Shown here: piece after piece, positions 33,209 through 43,955 of the stretch
How the letters are laid out: each line of letters begins with the position of its first letter
Numbering within the stretch: the stretch's first letter is position 1
The notes under the pieces: generated by a model
Seen by the model: the letters and a program-made list of their open reading frames with translations, nothing else
What the model was told of the DNA's origin: nothing
The model's database searches: none
From: SHXO01 sp964523885
GTDB taxonomy: Bacteria; Pseudomonadota; Gammaproteobacteria; Burkholderiales; SHXO01
Reading direction: 5' to 3'
Assembly: GCA_964523885.1 (NCBI GenBank)
Contig: CAZFYX010000039.1
Location: 248,001-312,000 of the forward strand
DNA length: 64,000 nucleotides
Position numbers and translations under genes: made by a program

Positions 33209-34014
33209 ATGTACCGGCTGCTGCACCTGTCCGACCTGCACTTCGGCCGCATCCAGGATGGTGCGGTCGCCGCCCTGGTCGACGCCGTGCACGCACACAC
33301 CCCGGACGTCATCGTCATCACCGGAGACCTGACCCAACGCGCGCTCGCCGACCAGTTCCAAGCCGCCGCGCAGTTCATGCACGCCCTGCCGCGCAAGCCG
33401 GTGTGCGTGCCGGGCAACCACGACGTACCGCTGCACAACCCGCTGGCGCGCTTCGCCTGGCCGCTGTCGGCCTATCGCCGCCACATCGACGAGGAGGTGG
33501 AGTCGTTCTTCGAGGACGATACGGTCGCGATCGCGGCGCTCAATACCGCGCACGGCTGGACCATCATGGACGGGCGCCTCACCTGGCCGCAGCACGAACG
33601 GCTCAAGCAGTGCTTCGCGCAGTCGCGCGCGCCGATCCGCATCGTCGCCACGCACCATCCCCTGGACCTGCCGCGCGACGACGGCCACCCGCTGCCCGCG
33701 CTGGCCCGGCGCATGGTGCCGATCTGGGTCGAGCGCGTGCAGGTGGACATCTTCCTCGCCGGGCACCTGCACCGCTCGCGCACGGTGCTCGGCCCGCTGC
33801 GCACGGTCGCCTCGCGCACGGCGCTGTTCGCCCAGGCCGGGACGTCGACCTCCAGCCGCCATTCCGGGGTCGGCAACAGCTTCAACCTGCTGCTGCTCGC
33901 ACCCGCCATGATCGAGGTGCAGCACTGGAGCCGTGCGCCCGGCCAATCCGCGTTCGCGCTGGTCCAGACGGGGCGCTTCAGCCGCATCCACGCGGGCTGG
34001 TGCCCGGAGCCGGA

Positions 34015-34018
<4 letters not shown>
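33209..34018 (+). CDS. Metallophosphoesterase (calcineurin-like, Icc-type)
   Basis: A 269-residue binuclear metal phosphoesterase. All five family motifs can be followed: LHLSDLHFGR (Asp, His), VITGDLTQ (Gly-Asp), CVPGNHDVP (Gly-Asn-His), ATHHPLDLP (His) and AGHLHRSR (Gly-His-x-His). It is similar in length to CpdA/Icc cyclic-nucleotide phosphodiesterases, though the actual substrate could be another phosphodiester. Its TAG stop shares the bases CTAG with the stop codon of the convergent aldo/keto reductase gene. Confidence 0.87.
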
Positions 34019-35007
<989 letters not shown>

Positions 35008-35099
35008 CGAGCTCTCCCCCCTTGTACGAAGCATGCGAGCCGCGGGACGAGCGCGCTCGCCCGCACAGCCGCCATTCTGGCGCGAAACGCCGCCGCGGG

Positions 35100-38000
35100 T
35101 CAGCCCGGGACCCATTCCCGCCATGCGCGCAGCAGCGGGAAGTACAGTCCGACCTTCACCGGCCGCCCGTCGAGGCTGCGCAGGACGCGGGCGTAGCGCT
35201 CGAGCTGCACCCGGTAGCGCGCCTGCTCGCGATCGAGGAAGCGCTCGCGGTCGCCGCCCTCGTGCTCGCTGGTCTTGTAGTCCACGATCCAGCGCGTGCC
35301 GTCCGCTGCGACGAAGGTGCGGTCCACCGCGACATGCACGCGCTCACCGTCGAGCACTGCAGTCAGGCGCAGCTCGGCGCGGGCCTCCGGGTGGGAAGGC
35401 GCGAGCACCCAGCGCGCGCGCTCGTCGTCGAGCACGCCGCGCAGCGCCCGCCGGACGCGTTCCAAGGCCACCGCCAGTTCCGCTGCGGGGACCCCTTCGG
35501 CACGCAGGGCAACCTCGGCAATCGCTGCTGCGGCTTCCACCCGCGCGGGGCCCCAGCGCTCCAGCCCCTCTTCGGCGATCTGCTGCATGAAGCGGTGCAC
35601 GACCGTCCCCACGTGCCGCGCCGTCTCGCCCGCCCACGAGAACTCGATCTCCGGAACGCGCTCCTCCTCGCTTGCGGGAACGGGCGCCTGCCACCGCACC
35701 GGGGGAGGCGGCGGCGGGGCGCGCCAGTCCTCGCGCAGCCGCCGCAGGCGCTGCAGCGGAACCGCCAGCGCGGGCGCCGCTTCGCCGGCACCCGCGCGTG
35801 CCGCGTGCGCCCGCGCCGCGGCGTCGAACTGCGGAGCCAGCGCGGGCCACAGCCGCGCGAGCAGCGAGCTCGAGGCCGGGACCCGGGCGCAGCCGCTGCG
35901 CGCATCCAGCGCGACGTGCCCGATCAGATGCGCCCGCCGCTTCGCGCGCGTGACGGCGACGTACATCAGCCGGCTGTCCTCCTCGCGCTGGCGCTCGGCG
36001 TGCAGCGTGGAAACGCACGCGTAGATCGGATCGGTCTCGCGGCCCTTTTCGGTGACCGCAGCCAGCAGCAGCTCGGGCACGTCGCCGGCACCCGGCCGCT
36101 CGATCCAGTGCAGGAGCTGCGGGTCGTCGCCGCGCGGCTTGCGCCCCAGCCCGGCCACGATCACCGTGTCGAACTCGAGGCCCTTGGACTTGTGGATGGT
36201 CATGACCTGCAGCCGGTCAGGCGCATGCAGGTCCGGCAGCGCGAACAGGCTGCCCAGCCGCTCGTCGAGGCTGGCCAGGTCCTCGAGGTCGCCGCCGCGC
36301 TCGAGCTCATCGATCAGGCGCAGCAGCACCTGGGCGTCCTCGAGGTCGACCTCGTCACGCGCGCAGGCGGGACCGCCCAGGCGCAGCCAGGCGCTCTCGA
36401 CCCGCCTGCGCAGCGACCCGCGCGCACGCCCGGCAAGAACCGGATCGAGCGCGGCGCGCAGGCGCGCCATGCGCGCGCGGCCGTCCGGGCTCAGCCGTGC
36501 GGTGCGCGCCTCGTCCTGCATGAGCTGCAGGATCGTGCGCTCGAATGCATCGGCGTCCTCCGGCGGCACGGCCGGGTCGTTGCCCGCCAGGATCTCGAGG
36601 TCGCGCAGGCTCATTCCGCACCACGGCGCGCGCAGCAGGGTGAGCCAGGCGGTGCGGTCCGCCGGGTGCACCAGCGCACGCGTCAGCGCATGCAGATCGC
36701 GCACGACCGGGCGCTCGCCGAGGCTTTCGATTTCGATCGCGCGGAACCCGATGCCCGCGGCCTTCAGGTACGGGACGATCTGCGCCAGCTGCGCCTTGGC
36801 CCGCACGAGCAGCGCGATCGTGCCATCGGGATTCCCGGTCCGGGCCCGGCGGATCAGGTCCAGCACCAGTGCCGGCTCGGTCACCTCCTGCTCACCGACG
36901 AGCGGATGCACTTCGACGCCCGCGCCGGGTGTCGACGCCTTGCGCGCCGTCGACGGGGCGTAGGTCACGGCGCCGGCGCCGATGTCCTCGGTTGCAGGCA
37001 GCACGCGGGCGAACACCTCGTTGACCCATTCGACCACCGCGGACTGCGAGCGGAAATTGACCTGCAGCGCGAGCGGCTCCGGCGAGAGGTTGCCGAGCCC
37101 GCGTGCGCGCACGCGCAGGAACAGCCCGACCTCGGCCTCGCGGAAGCGATAGATCGACTGCATCGGATCGCCGACCAGGAACAGGGTGCGGCCGTCGCCC
37201 GGCTGCCAGCCCGCGGTCAGGCGGTGCAGCAGCTCGAAGTGGCTGTAGGAGGTGTCCTGGAACTCATCGATCAGCAGGTGCTGGATGCGGTAATCGAGGG
37301 CCAGCGCGAGATCGGTGGGCGCCTCGACCTCGCCCAGCGACTCGATCGCGCCCAGCGTCGTCTCGGCGAAGTCGACCGCGCCGTGCTGCTGGAATACCAG
37401 GCGCAGCTGTGCGAGCGCCAGTGGAAGCAGGCGCCCCAACGCCTGGATGAACGCCCATTGGCGCTCGTCGTACGCGGGATCGGGCAGCGCGCGCACGGCG
37501 GCCAGGGCGGCGACGAAGCGGCCATGCCCGGCCAGGCCCTCCAGCACCTGCACCGCGTGCTCGATGGCCTGCCGGCGCAGCACCTGCGCCTCGCCCTTCG
37601 CCTGCCCCACCGGCGGGAAGCCCTGCGCCACGTTCACCTTCCGCCGCGGCAGATCACCGTTGGTGAGCAGCAGATCGGCAATCACGCGCCACACCGGGAG
37701 CGCGTCGACCGTATCGCCGGGCAAGCCGTGCAGGCGCGAGCAGGCCTCGAGCGCTGCGGACGCCGGACCTGCGGCCAGGAGATTGGCGGCTGCGTAGCGC
37801 AGCATCGCGCCGATGTCGTCGATCAGGCGCGCGGGCGCTGCCGCCCGTGCCCGCGCCATGCGCTCGCGCGCGAGGTTGGCCAGCGCGCGCTCGACCGAAT
37901 CGCGCGAGATGTTGCCCCCCCGCAGCGAGCGCAGCCACTGCTCGCGCCGCTGCAGCAGGCGCTGGAGCAGCCCTCCGGCGGCGGGCAGGTCGTTGTCCAG

Positions 38001-38600
38001 GTGCAGGAGCAGCGTGGCAACGGCATCGCCATGCTCGGCATCGTCGAGCAGCGCCAGGGTCTCGCGCGCGGCCTCGCGGTAGAGCGCCTGCGCGTCGGTC
38101 TCCACGCGGGGCACTGGTCCCAGCCCTGACAGCAGCGGCATGCGCCGCGTGAGCGTGCTGCACAGCGCGTCGATGGTCATGATCTGCAGCCGGCCGGGGT
38201 TGGCTTCGATTTCCCAGCCGCGCCCGGCGTCGCGCGCGAGCACGCTCGCAGCCAGTTCCAGCGTCCGCGCAGCGTGCGGGGAGCCCGGCGTCGCACCCGC
38301 ACGCGCGTCCTGCAGTGCCTCGAGCACGCGGGAGCGCATCTCGGCCGCAGCCTTGCGGGTGAAGGTGATCGCGAGCACCTCCTCGGGCGCACGCGCCTGC
38401 GCCAGCACGACCAGGTAGCGCTGGATCAGCAGCCCGGTCTTGCCGGACCCGGCCGGTGCCTGCACGATGAACGAGCGGCCCGGATCGAGCGCGGCGTCGC
38501 GGGCAGCGCTGTCAGCCACGGGCGGTTCCTCCGCCATCGCCTCCTGCGGGTCGAGACCGAGCGGGAACTGGCCTGCCGGGTGGGTGCGGTCGCGCGACAT
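35100..38600 (-). CDS. AddA-like UvrD-family helicase/nuclease
   Basis: A 1166-residue repair enzyme. Superfamily 1 helicase motifs in order: Walker A QAPAGSGKTGLLIQRY (about residue 47), ITFTRKAAAEMRSR, LLIDEFQDTSY, LVGDPMQSIYRFREAEV, INFRS-type LQVNFRSQSAVV, MTIHKSKGLEFDTV, and YVAVTRAKRRAHL. The C-terminal 200 residues carry a RecB-like PD-(D/E)xK nuclease with WIVDYKTSEHEGGD. With the AddB-like gene immediately upstream (nine bases apart), it would form a dual helicase-nuclease that resects double-strand breaks for recombination, replacing RecBCD. I avoid a gene symbol because the betaproteobacterial pair is divergent from the characterised AddAB. Confidence 0.9.
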   Translation of the reverse strand: MSRDRTHPAGQFPLGLDPQEAMAEEPPVADSAARDAALDPGRSFIVQAPAGSGKTGLLIQRYLVVLAQARAPEEVLAITFTRKAAAEMRSRVLEALQDARAGATPGSPHAARTLELAASVLARDAGRGWEIEANPGRLQIMTIDALCSTLTRRMPLLSGLGPVPRVETDAQALYREAARETLALLDDAEHGDAVATLLLHLDNDLPAAGGLLQRLLQRREQWLRSLRGGNISRDSVERALANLARERMARARAAAPARLIDDIGAMLRYAAANLLAAGPASAALEACSRLHGLPGDTVDALPVWRVIADLLLTNGDLPRRKVNVAQGFPPVGQAKGEAQVLRRQAIEHAVQVLEGLAGHGRFVAALAAVRALPDPAYDERQWAFIQALGRLLPLALAQLRLVFQQHGAVDFAETTLGAIESLGEVEAPTDLALALDYRIQHLLIDEFQDTSYSHFELLHRLTAGWQPGDGRTLFLVGDPMQSIYRFREAEVGLFLRVRARGLGNLSPEPLALQVNFRSQSAVVEWVNEVFARVLPATEDIGAGAVTYAPSTARKASTPGAGVEVHPLVGEQEVTEPALVLDLIRRARTGNPDGTIALLVRAKAQLAQIVPYLKAAGIGFRAIEIESLGERPVVRDLHALTRALVHPADRTAWLTLLRAPWCGMSLRDLEILAGNDPAVPPEDADAFERTILQLMQDEARTARLSPDGRARMARLRAALDPVLAGRARGSLRRRVESAWLRLGGPACARDEVDLEDAQVLLRLIDELERGGDLEDLASLDERLGSLFALPDLHAPDRLQVMTIHKSKGLEFDTVIVAGLGRKPRGDDPQLLHWIERPGAGDVPELLLAAVTEKGRETDPIYACVSTLHAERQREEDSRLMYVAVTRAKRRAHLIGHVALDARSGCARVPASSSLLARLWPALAPQFDAAARAHAARAGAGEAAPALAVPLQRLRRLREDWRAPPPPPPVRWQAPVPASEEERVPEIEFSWAGETARHVGTVVHRFMQQIAEEGLERWGPARVEAAAAIAEVALRAEGVPAAELAVALERVRRALRGVLDDERARWVLAPSHPEARAELRLTAVLDGERVHVAVDRTFVAADGTRWIVDYKTSEHEGGDRERFLDREQARYRVQLERYARVLRSLDGRPVKVGLYFPLLRAWREWVPG

Positions 38601-38609
38601 GACGGCCGC

Positions 38610-41285
38610 TCAGTCGCCGTTGCCGGCCTCGGCATCGCCGGCACCGAGCAGCTCGCCGACCCGGCACAGGGAACCGAAGCCGCAGTTGCGGCAGGTGCCC
38701 GGGTGGCGCTTGGGATCGACGCGCACCTGTGTGCTGCGGAATTGCGCGCCCAAGGCATCGAGCGCAGCGGACCACCGGGCCAGCTGCCCCGGCCAGTCGT
38801 CGGCCTTGTCCTCGAGCTTCGCGCTCGCCAGCGCGTCGATGCCGACGGCCATCCTGCCGTCCTGCGCCAGGCCGTGCAAGGCGCATTCGCCGCGGCGCAC
38901 GGTGCCGAAGGCTAGGCCGGCAGGCGGCTGCGCGCGCGTGATCGCGTAGGCGGGCAGCTGCGGCTCGTCGGGCCGGTCGCCGAACCAGCCGCGGCTGGCC
39001 GCAGCCCCGGTCTTGTAGTCGATCAGCAGCTCGCGGCCGTCGTCCAGTCGGTCGATCCGGTCCAGGCGCATGCGCAGGCGCAGCCCGCCGATGCGCGCGT
39101 CCTGCGGCTGCTCCGGCGGCAGCACCTCGAACGGCGGGCGTTGCCGGTCGACCTCGAGCCACTCGAGGAGCAGGCGCACCAGGCGCTCGCGCTCCAGGTC
39201 GATGAAGCGGCTCTGGAACAGCGAGCGGCGACGCGGAGCGAACTGCGCGAGCGCGCGGTCCACGGCCTCGCGCACCGCGGCCTCGCACTGCCGCGGCGAG
39301 AGGGCGAGCAGCGCGGCCTGGTCGCGCACCGCGCTCCAGAACTGCGCGAGGGCGTCGTGCACCAGCGTGCCGCGCTCGCCTGCGTCGAGGCCCTCGTCGG
39401 GATGCTCCACTTCGTCGCCGCCCAGGCGGTACGCGGCGAAGGCGCGGAACGGGCACGCCGCCTGGTCCCGCAGCACCGCGGCGCCGCCGCGCAACTCGAT
39501 GCCGGCCGGCAGCGCCGCGACCGCGAGGTCCTCCAGCTCCTCCATCGCGCTCGAGGCATGGATGCGGCCGTGACAAGTCTCGAAGCCCGGGGACGGCCGC
39601 GCCGCCGGCAAGCCCGCCAGCAACGGGCTGGGCTGCAGCTCGCGATCCTCCTCCATGCGCGGATGGCTGAACACGACCCGCGGCGCGGCCCGCCGCCAGC
39701 CTTCCGTGACCCTTCGCGCGAACGCGAGCTCCCACTCGGCCGTGCTGCCGGGCACACCGGCACGGCGCTGCAGCTCGGCAGGCAGCAACGCGCTTGCGCG
39801 CGCCGGGCGCGGCCACGCCTCACCGTGCAGCCCGAGCACGATCAGATGATCGAACTCCAGGCCGACGGACTCGAGCACGCCGAGGATCTGGACCGGCACC
39901 TCGGGGGTCTCGGGCTGGAACAAGCGGTCCGCGGCGAGCTTGCGCACCAGGTGCACCGCGCCGGCGTAGTCGATTGCGCCCAGGATCGGGTCCAGGCGCG
40001 CCAGCCCCGCCACCAGCTCCCGCCAGGCCTCCACGCTCTGGTGCTCCTCGCTGTCGAGCGCGCGCTGCCCGGGCCAGCCCAGCGCGGCCAGCGCGGACTG
40101 CAGGTGCGGCCCCCAGGCGCTGGGCAACAGCCGCTGGTGCAGCAGTTCGCGGGTGCGCCGGCGCAGCTGGCGCACCCGCCCGAGCAACAGCGGGCAAGCG
40201 TGGCGGCGCCGCTCGTTGGCGGCTTCGTATTCCAGCGTGTCGAGGTCGACGTGAGGCTCGCCGAGGTTGCACAGGCGCAGATCGAGCAGCGCGCGCGCCA
40301 TGCGCTCGGTCTCGGCATCGCCGAGGAACGGCGAGCGCAGCAACAGGCCGGCCTGGGTGGCCGGCAGCCGGCCGGTCGGCAGCTCGAGCGCCAGCAGCGC
40401 AGCGTGGATCACGGGCCAGTCCGAGAGCGGCTGGCCGAGCGAGAGGTTCCAGGGCCGCTGCACGGCGCTGCCCGGCATGACCAGCGCCTGCGGCACCAGC
40501 ACGTCGTCGAAGATCCGGGCGACGGTCGCGCGGCGCGCGCCCAGATCCGGCACCACGATGCCGATGCGTGCATCGGGCGAGTGCTCCAGCACGCGCCGCG
40601 TCGCCGCTGCGGCGGCGAGGACCTCCTCGTCGGGGCCGGCATGGGAGGCGACGCACGCATGGCCGGGGCTGCCGCCCGGGGTGAGCACATCGACCCGCGC
40701 GCCGCGCCTGCGCAGCGCGTCCAGCAGCGCCTCGCGCTGCGGGTCGAGGGCGTCGAAGCCGAACAGGATCAGGTGCGCCGGCCCGGCCAGCTGCCCGGAT
40801 GCGAACTGGTAGGCCAGCTCGTCGGGCAGGCGCGCCGCATCGATGAGCTTCTCGCGCGCGCAGAACTGCAGGAAGCCGTCGGCCCAACCCAGGAAGGCAC
40901 GCGTCTCCTCGCTCTGCGTGCCGCGCTGGAGGGCCTCCCCCAGCCGGTGTTCGCACACGGTGCGCCACGCGTCGCGCGCCTCGGACGCGATGGCCTGGAT
41001 GTTCAGGAGCCCGGCCGCCTCCGGTGAACTGCGGACCATGCGCTCCCACAGCGCGAGCTCCTGCTGCGCGTCGAGCAGCAGCGGCAGCGCCGTGGCGAAC
41101 TGCGCGCCCTGCCATGCGCGCTGGAGCCAGGCCGACCATGACAGGACATCCGGAGAGGGCCAGGCGGAGCAGCCGGCGGACGCCTGGACCTGGTCGAAGG
41201 CGCGGCGGACCGCCTGCGCGAGCCGCCGGGTCGGCGTGACTACCGTGGCACCCGCAGCGAGCGGGGCGAGGAGGTCAGCGAGCAT
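38610..41285 (-). CDS. AddB-like PD-(D/E)xK nuclease, partner of the AddA-like helicase
   Basis: An 891-residue protein. The N-terminal part is an inactivated helicase-like region starting TVVTPTRRLAQAVRRAF without a proper Walker A. The C-terminal nuclease contains ELLIDYKTGAAA (catalytic Asp and Lys). A likely iron-sulfur staple is formed by Cys in DQAACPFRAFAAYRL together with GTCRNCGFGSLCRVG near the C-terminus, as in AddB. The family is often labelled probable DNA repair protein in betaproteobacteria. It precedes and probably is cotranscribed with the AddA-like gene. Confidence 0.87.
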   Translation of the reverse strand: MLADLLAPLAAGATVVTPTRRLAQAVRRAFDQVQASAGCSAWPSPDVLSWSAWLQRAWQGAQFATALPLLLDAQQELALWERMVRSSPEAAGLLNIQAIASEARDAWRTVCEHRLGEALQRGTQSEETRAFLGWADGFLQFCAREKLIDAARLPDELAYQFASGQLAGPAHLILFGFDALDPQREALLDALRRRGARVDVLTPGGSPGHACVASHAGPDEEVLAAAAATRRVLEHSPDARIGIVVPDLGARRATVARIFDDVLVPQALVMPGSAVQRPWNLSLGQPLSDWPVIHAALLALELPTGRLPATQAGLLLRSPFLGDAETERMARALLDLRLCNLGEPHVDLDTLEYEAANERRRHACPLLLGRVRQLRRRTRELLHQRLLPSAWGPHLQSALAALGWPGQRALDSEEHQSVEAWRELVAGLARLDPILGAIDYAGAVHLVRKLAADRLFQPETPEVPVQILGVLESVGLEFDHLIVLGLHGEAWPRPARASALLPAELQRRAGVPGSTAEWELAFARRVTEGWRRAAPRVVFSHPRMEEDRELQPSPLLAGLPAARPSPGFETCHGRIHASSAMEELEDLAVAALPAGIELRGGAAVLRDQAACPFRAFAAYRLGGDEVEHPDEGLDAGERGTLVHDALAQFWSAVRDQAALLALSPRQCEAAVREAVDRALAQFAPRRRSLFQSRFIDLERERLVRLLLEWLEVDRQRPPFEVLPPEQPQDARIGGLRLRMRLDRIDRLDDGRELLIDYKTGAAASRGWFGDRPDEPQLPAYAITRAQPPAGLAFGTVRRGECALHGLAQDGRMAVGIDALASAKLEDKADDWPGQLARWSAALDALGAQFRSTQVRVDPKRHPGTCRNCGFGSLCRVGELLGAGDAEAGNGD

Positions 41286-41422
41286 CCGGGATCAACCTGC
41301 GCATGCGACTCCCCTTTCGGCAGGCAGGTGCGGGGATGGCGGCCCGGCCGGCGCGCTCATCCCGCGCGCGGTGACCCGGCCACGTCCGGGCGCAGGCCGG
41401 CAGGCGGCCGGGCAACGCGAGC

Positions 41423-41746
41423 CTACCGCTGCAGCAGGCCCTTCTTGTCCTTCACCTTGGCGAAGTCGTCGGCGTCGGCCGGCGCATCCTTCTTCTCGGT
41501 GATGGCGGGCCAGTCCTTGCACAGCTGTGCGTTCAGGCCGATGAACTCGCGCTGGTTCACCGGCACGTCGTCCTCGGCGAAGATGGCCTCCACCGGGCAC
41601 TCGGCCACGCACAGGGTGCAGTCGATGCACTCGTCCGGGTCGATGACCAGCATGTTCGGGCCCTCGCGGAAACAGTCCACCGGGCACACGTCCACACAGT
41701 CGGTGTACTTGCACTTGATGCACGGTTCGGTGACGACGTAGGTCAT
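41423..41746 (-). CDS. fdxA: Seven-iron ferredoxin FdxA
   Basis: A 107-residue [3Fe-4S][4Fe-4S] ferredoxin. The cysteine pattern is visible: EPCIKCKYTDCVDVCPVDCF at the N-terminus and CIDCTLCVAECPVEAI in the second motif. The remaining 50 residues (FIGLNAQLCKDWPAITEKKD) are the usual proteobacterial FdxA tail. It is a soluble electron carrier. It is divergent from trxA with a 198-base spacer. Confidence 0.95.
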   Translation of the reverse strand: MTYVVTEPCIKCKYTDCVDVCPVDCFREGPNMLVIDPDECIDCTLCVAECPVEAIFAEDDVPVNQREFIGLNAQLCKDWPAITEKKDAPADADDFAKVKDKKGLLQR

Positions 41747-41944
41747 GCGGGAGGTCGGGCGGGAAGCAGTGGTATCCGGACTGCAAGTTTAACAGAGGGC
41801 CCGGGCCGGCTCCCCGCGCCGGGCCCGTGTTCCCGCACGGCGACGCTTTTTTTGCGTTAGCATAGCCGCCAATTCCAGGGGGTCGGGCCGGCCGGCGCGA
41901 CCTCGACACTTCCCCCACCCACACCGCCGGAGGCTATCCACTCC

Positions 41945-42271
41945 ATGAGCGAGCACATCCATCACATCACCGACGACACCTTCGAGAACGAGGTGCTGCA
42001 GTCGTCCACCCCCGTGCTGGTCGACTACTGGGCCGAGTGGTGCGGCCCCTGCAAGATGATCGCCCCCATCCTCGACGACGTCGCCCAGGAGTACGCCGGG
42101 CGCCTGAAGGTCGCCAAGCTCAACATCGACGAGAACCAGAGCACCCCGCCCAGGTACGGCATCCGCGGGATCCCCACCCTGATGCTGTTCAAGAACGGCA
42201 ACATGGAAGCGATGAAGGTGGGCGCCCTGTCGAAGTCGCAGCTCACCGCCTTTATTGACAGCAACATCTAA
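41945..42271 (+). CDS. trxA: Thioredoxin 1
   Basis: A 108-residue thioredoxin with the active-site WCGPCK (Cys33, Cys36), the buried Asp in VLVDYWAEW, and cis-Pro in GIRGIPTLMLFKNG. It is the main cytoplasmic disulfide reductant. CGGAGG lies 13 bases before the ATG. It sits directly before rho, a conserved arrangement. One small oddity is TPPRYGIRG where most homologues have TAxKYGIRG. Confidence 0.96.
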   Translation: MSEHIHHITDDTFENEVLQSSTPVLVDYWAEWCGPCKMIAPILDDVAQEYAGRLKVAKLNIDENQSTPPRYGIRGIPTLMLFKNGNMEAMKVGALSKSQLTAFIDSNI

Positions 42272-42485
42272 AGTCTTTAACCTCCCCGGTCGATAAGCCA
42301 GAAGTCAGGCGGCTTTCAGTCTCCCTGGCGCGGGATCGGCACCAGAACAAGAACCGATCGATCCTAGGCCGCGGCTCCCAGCAGGGGCCGCCAGTGCGCC
42401 AGCCAAATCCCCGCCTTCTCCCCTTTCCGTCGGCTCTTCTTCGCCAGTGTCCGCGCTGCCCAAGGTCCATTCCCCTACCGCCACC
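42272..42485 (+). promoter_or_regulatory. rho leader region
   Basis: A 214-base spacer before rho. The second half, around 42405-42440, is strongly pyrimidine-rich and G-poor (CCTTCTCCCCTTTCC, CTCTTCTTCGCC), as expected of a rut site through which Rho represses its own gene. No hairpin terminator is seen after trxA, so transcription may run through. Confidence 0.4.
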
Positions 42486-43745
42486 ATGCACCTGTCCGAC
42501 CTCAAGAACCTCCACGTCACCGAGCTCGTGGAGATGGCCAATGCCAACGAGATCGAGAACGCCAACCGCCTGCGCAAGCAGGACCTCATCTTCGCCCTGC
42601 TGAAGAACCAGGCGAAGAAGGGGGAGAGCATCTTCGGGGAGGGCACCCTCGAGGTGCTGCCCGACGGCTTCGGCTTCCTGCGCTCGCCCGACACCTCGTA
42701 CCTGGCCGGCCCCGACGACATCTACGTCAGCCCCTCGCAGATCCGCCGCTTCAACCTGCACACGGGCGACTCGATCGAGGGCGAGATCCGCACGCCCAAG
42801 GACGGCGAGCGCTACTTCGCGCTGGTCAAGGTCGACAAGGTCAACAACGAGCCGCCCGAGAACGCGAAGAACAAGATCCTCTTCGAGAACCTCACGCCGC
42901 TCCACCCGACATCCGCGTTCACCCTGGAGCGCGACATCCGCGCCGAGGAGAACCTGACCGGGCGCATCATCGACATCGTGGCCCCGATCGGGAAGGGCCA
43001 GCGCGGGCTGATCGTCTCGCCGCCCAAGGCCGGCAAGACGGTGATGCTCCAGCACATGGCCCACGCGATCACCGCCAACCACCCGGACGTGATGCTGATC
43101 GTGCTGCTGATCGACGAGCGCCCGGAGGAAGTCACGGAGATGCAGCGCTCGGTGCGCGGCGAGGTGGTCTCGTCGACCTTCGACGAGCCCGCGACGCGGC
43201 ACGTGCAGGTGGCCGAGATGGTGATGGAGAAGGCCAAGCGGCTGGTCGAGCACAAGAAGGACGTGGTCATCCTGCTCGACTCGATCACGCGGCTGGCACG
43301 CGCCTACAACACCGTGGTGCCGGCCTCGGGCAAGGTGCTGACCGGCGGCGTGGATGCCAATGCGCTGCAGCGTCCGAAGCGCTTCTTCGGCGCCGCCCGC
43401 AACGTCGAGGAGGGCGGCAGCCTGACCATCCTCGCCACCGCGCTGATCGACACCGGCTCGCGCATGGACGACGTGATCTACGAGGAGTTCAAGGGCACCG
43501 GCAACATGGAGGTCCACCTCGACCGCCGCATGGCCGAGAAGCGGATCTACCCGTCGATCAACGTCAACCGCTCCGGCACCCGGCGCGAGGAGCTGCTGCT
43601 GCGCCAGGACGTGCTGCAGAAGGTCTGGATCCTGCGCAAGCTGCTCTATCCCATGGACGACCTGGAAGCCACCGAATTCCTGCTCGACAAGGTCAAGGCC
43701 ACGAAGAACAACAACGAGTTCTTCGACTCGATGAAGCGGGGCTGA
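42486..43745 (+). CDS. rho: Transcription termination factor Rho
   Basis: A 419-residue protein, the same length as E. coli Rho, when started at the ATG of MHLSDLKNLHVTEL; an in-frame ATG 13 codons earlier (42447) lacks conservation. The RNA-binding cold-shock-like domain (GTLEVLPDGFGFLRSPDTSYLAGPDDIYVSPSQI) precedes the RecA-type motor: Walker A SPPKAGKTVM, Walker B DVVILLDSITRLARAYN, Q-loop and R-loop in VLTGGVDANALQRPKRFFGAARN. It is the hexameric helicase that ends Rho-dependent transcripts. A family B repeat follows the stop. Confidence 0.98.
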   Translation: MHLSDLKNLHVTELVEMANANEIENANRLRKQDLIFALLKNQAKKGESIFGEGTLEVLPDGFGFLRSPDTSYLAGPDDIYVSPSQIRRFNLHTGDSIEGEIRTPKDGERYFALVKVDKVNNEPPENAKNKILFENLTPLHPTSAFTLERDIRAEENLTGRIIDIVAPIGKGQRGLIVSPPKAGKTVMLQHMAHAITANHPDVMLIVLLIDERPEEVTEMQRSVRGEVVSSTFDEPATRHVQVAEMVMEKAKRLVEHKKDVVILLDSITRLARAYNTVVPASGKVLTGGVDANALQRPKRFFGAARNVEEGGSLTILATALIDTGSRMDDVIYEEFKGTGNMEVHLDRRMAEKRIYPSINVNRSGTRREELLLRQDVLQKVWILRKLLYPMDDLEATEFLLDKVKATKNNNEFFDSMKRG

Positions 43746-43749
43746 CATC

Positions 43750-43861
43750 AGGCCCTAGGGGCCAGGCGCCAGATTGACGGCGCGCTTCGCGCATCTGGAT
43801 TGCCCACGATGCTCGAGTTGCCCGCTTGTCCCTGGCGTCTGGCGCCTGGGGGATGGAGCCT
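43750..43861. repeat. Intergenic hairpin repeat, family B copy 3
   Basis: The left arm (43750-43774) begins AGGCCCTAGGGGCCAGGCGC and the right arm (43831-43861) is CCTGGCGTCTGGCGCCTGGG plus further bases. The common core is CCAGGCGCCAGA. The loop contains GGCGCGCTTCGCGC. It begins four bases after the rho stop. Confidence 0.75.
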
Positions 43862-43903
43862 GCCTGAGCCCACCTTGAAGAGGTGGGCTCAGGCGCATAT
43901 AAT
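43862..43903 (+). promoter_or_regulatory. rpmE promoter with its -35 in the loop of a perfect hairpin
   Basis: GCCTGAGCCCACC (43862-43874) and GGTGGGCTCAGGC (43882-43894) are perfect 13-base complements. The seven-base loop TTGAAGA carries the -35 hexamer TTGAAG (43875-43880). TATAAT follows at 43898-43903 with exactly 17 bases of spacer. As DNA it is an operator-like palindrome centred on the -35; as RNA it could fold at the end of the rho transcript. Confidence 0.75.
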
Positions 43904-43955
43904 TGATGGTTTTCCCGGAGCGGTCGGCAATCGCTCGAACAGGAGTCCTGAGGCC

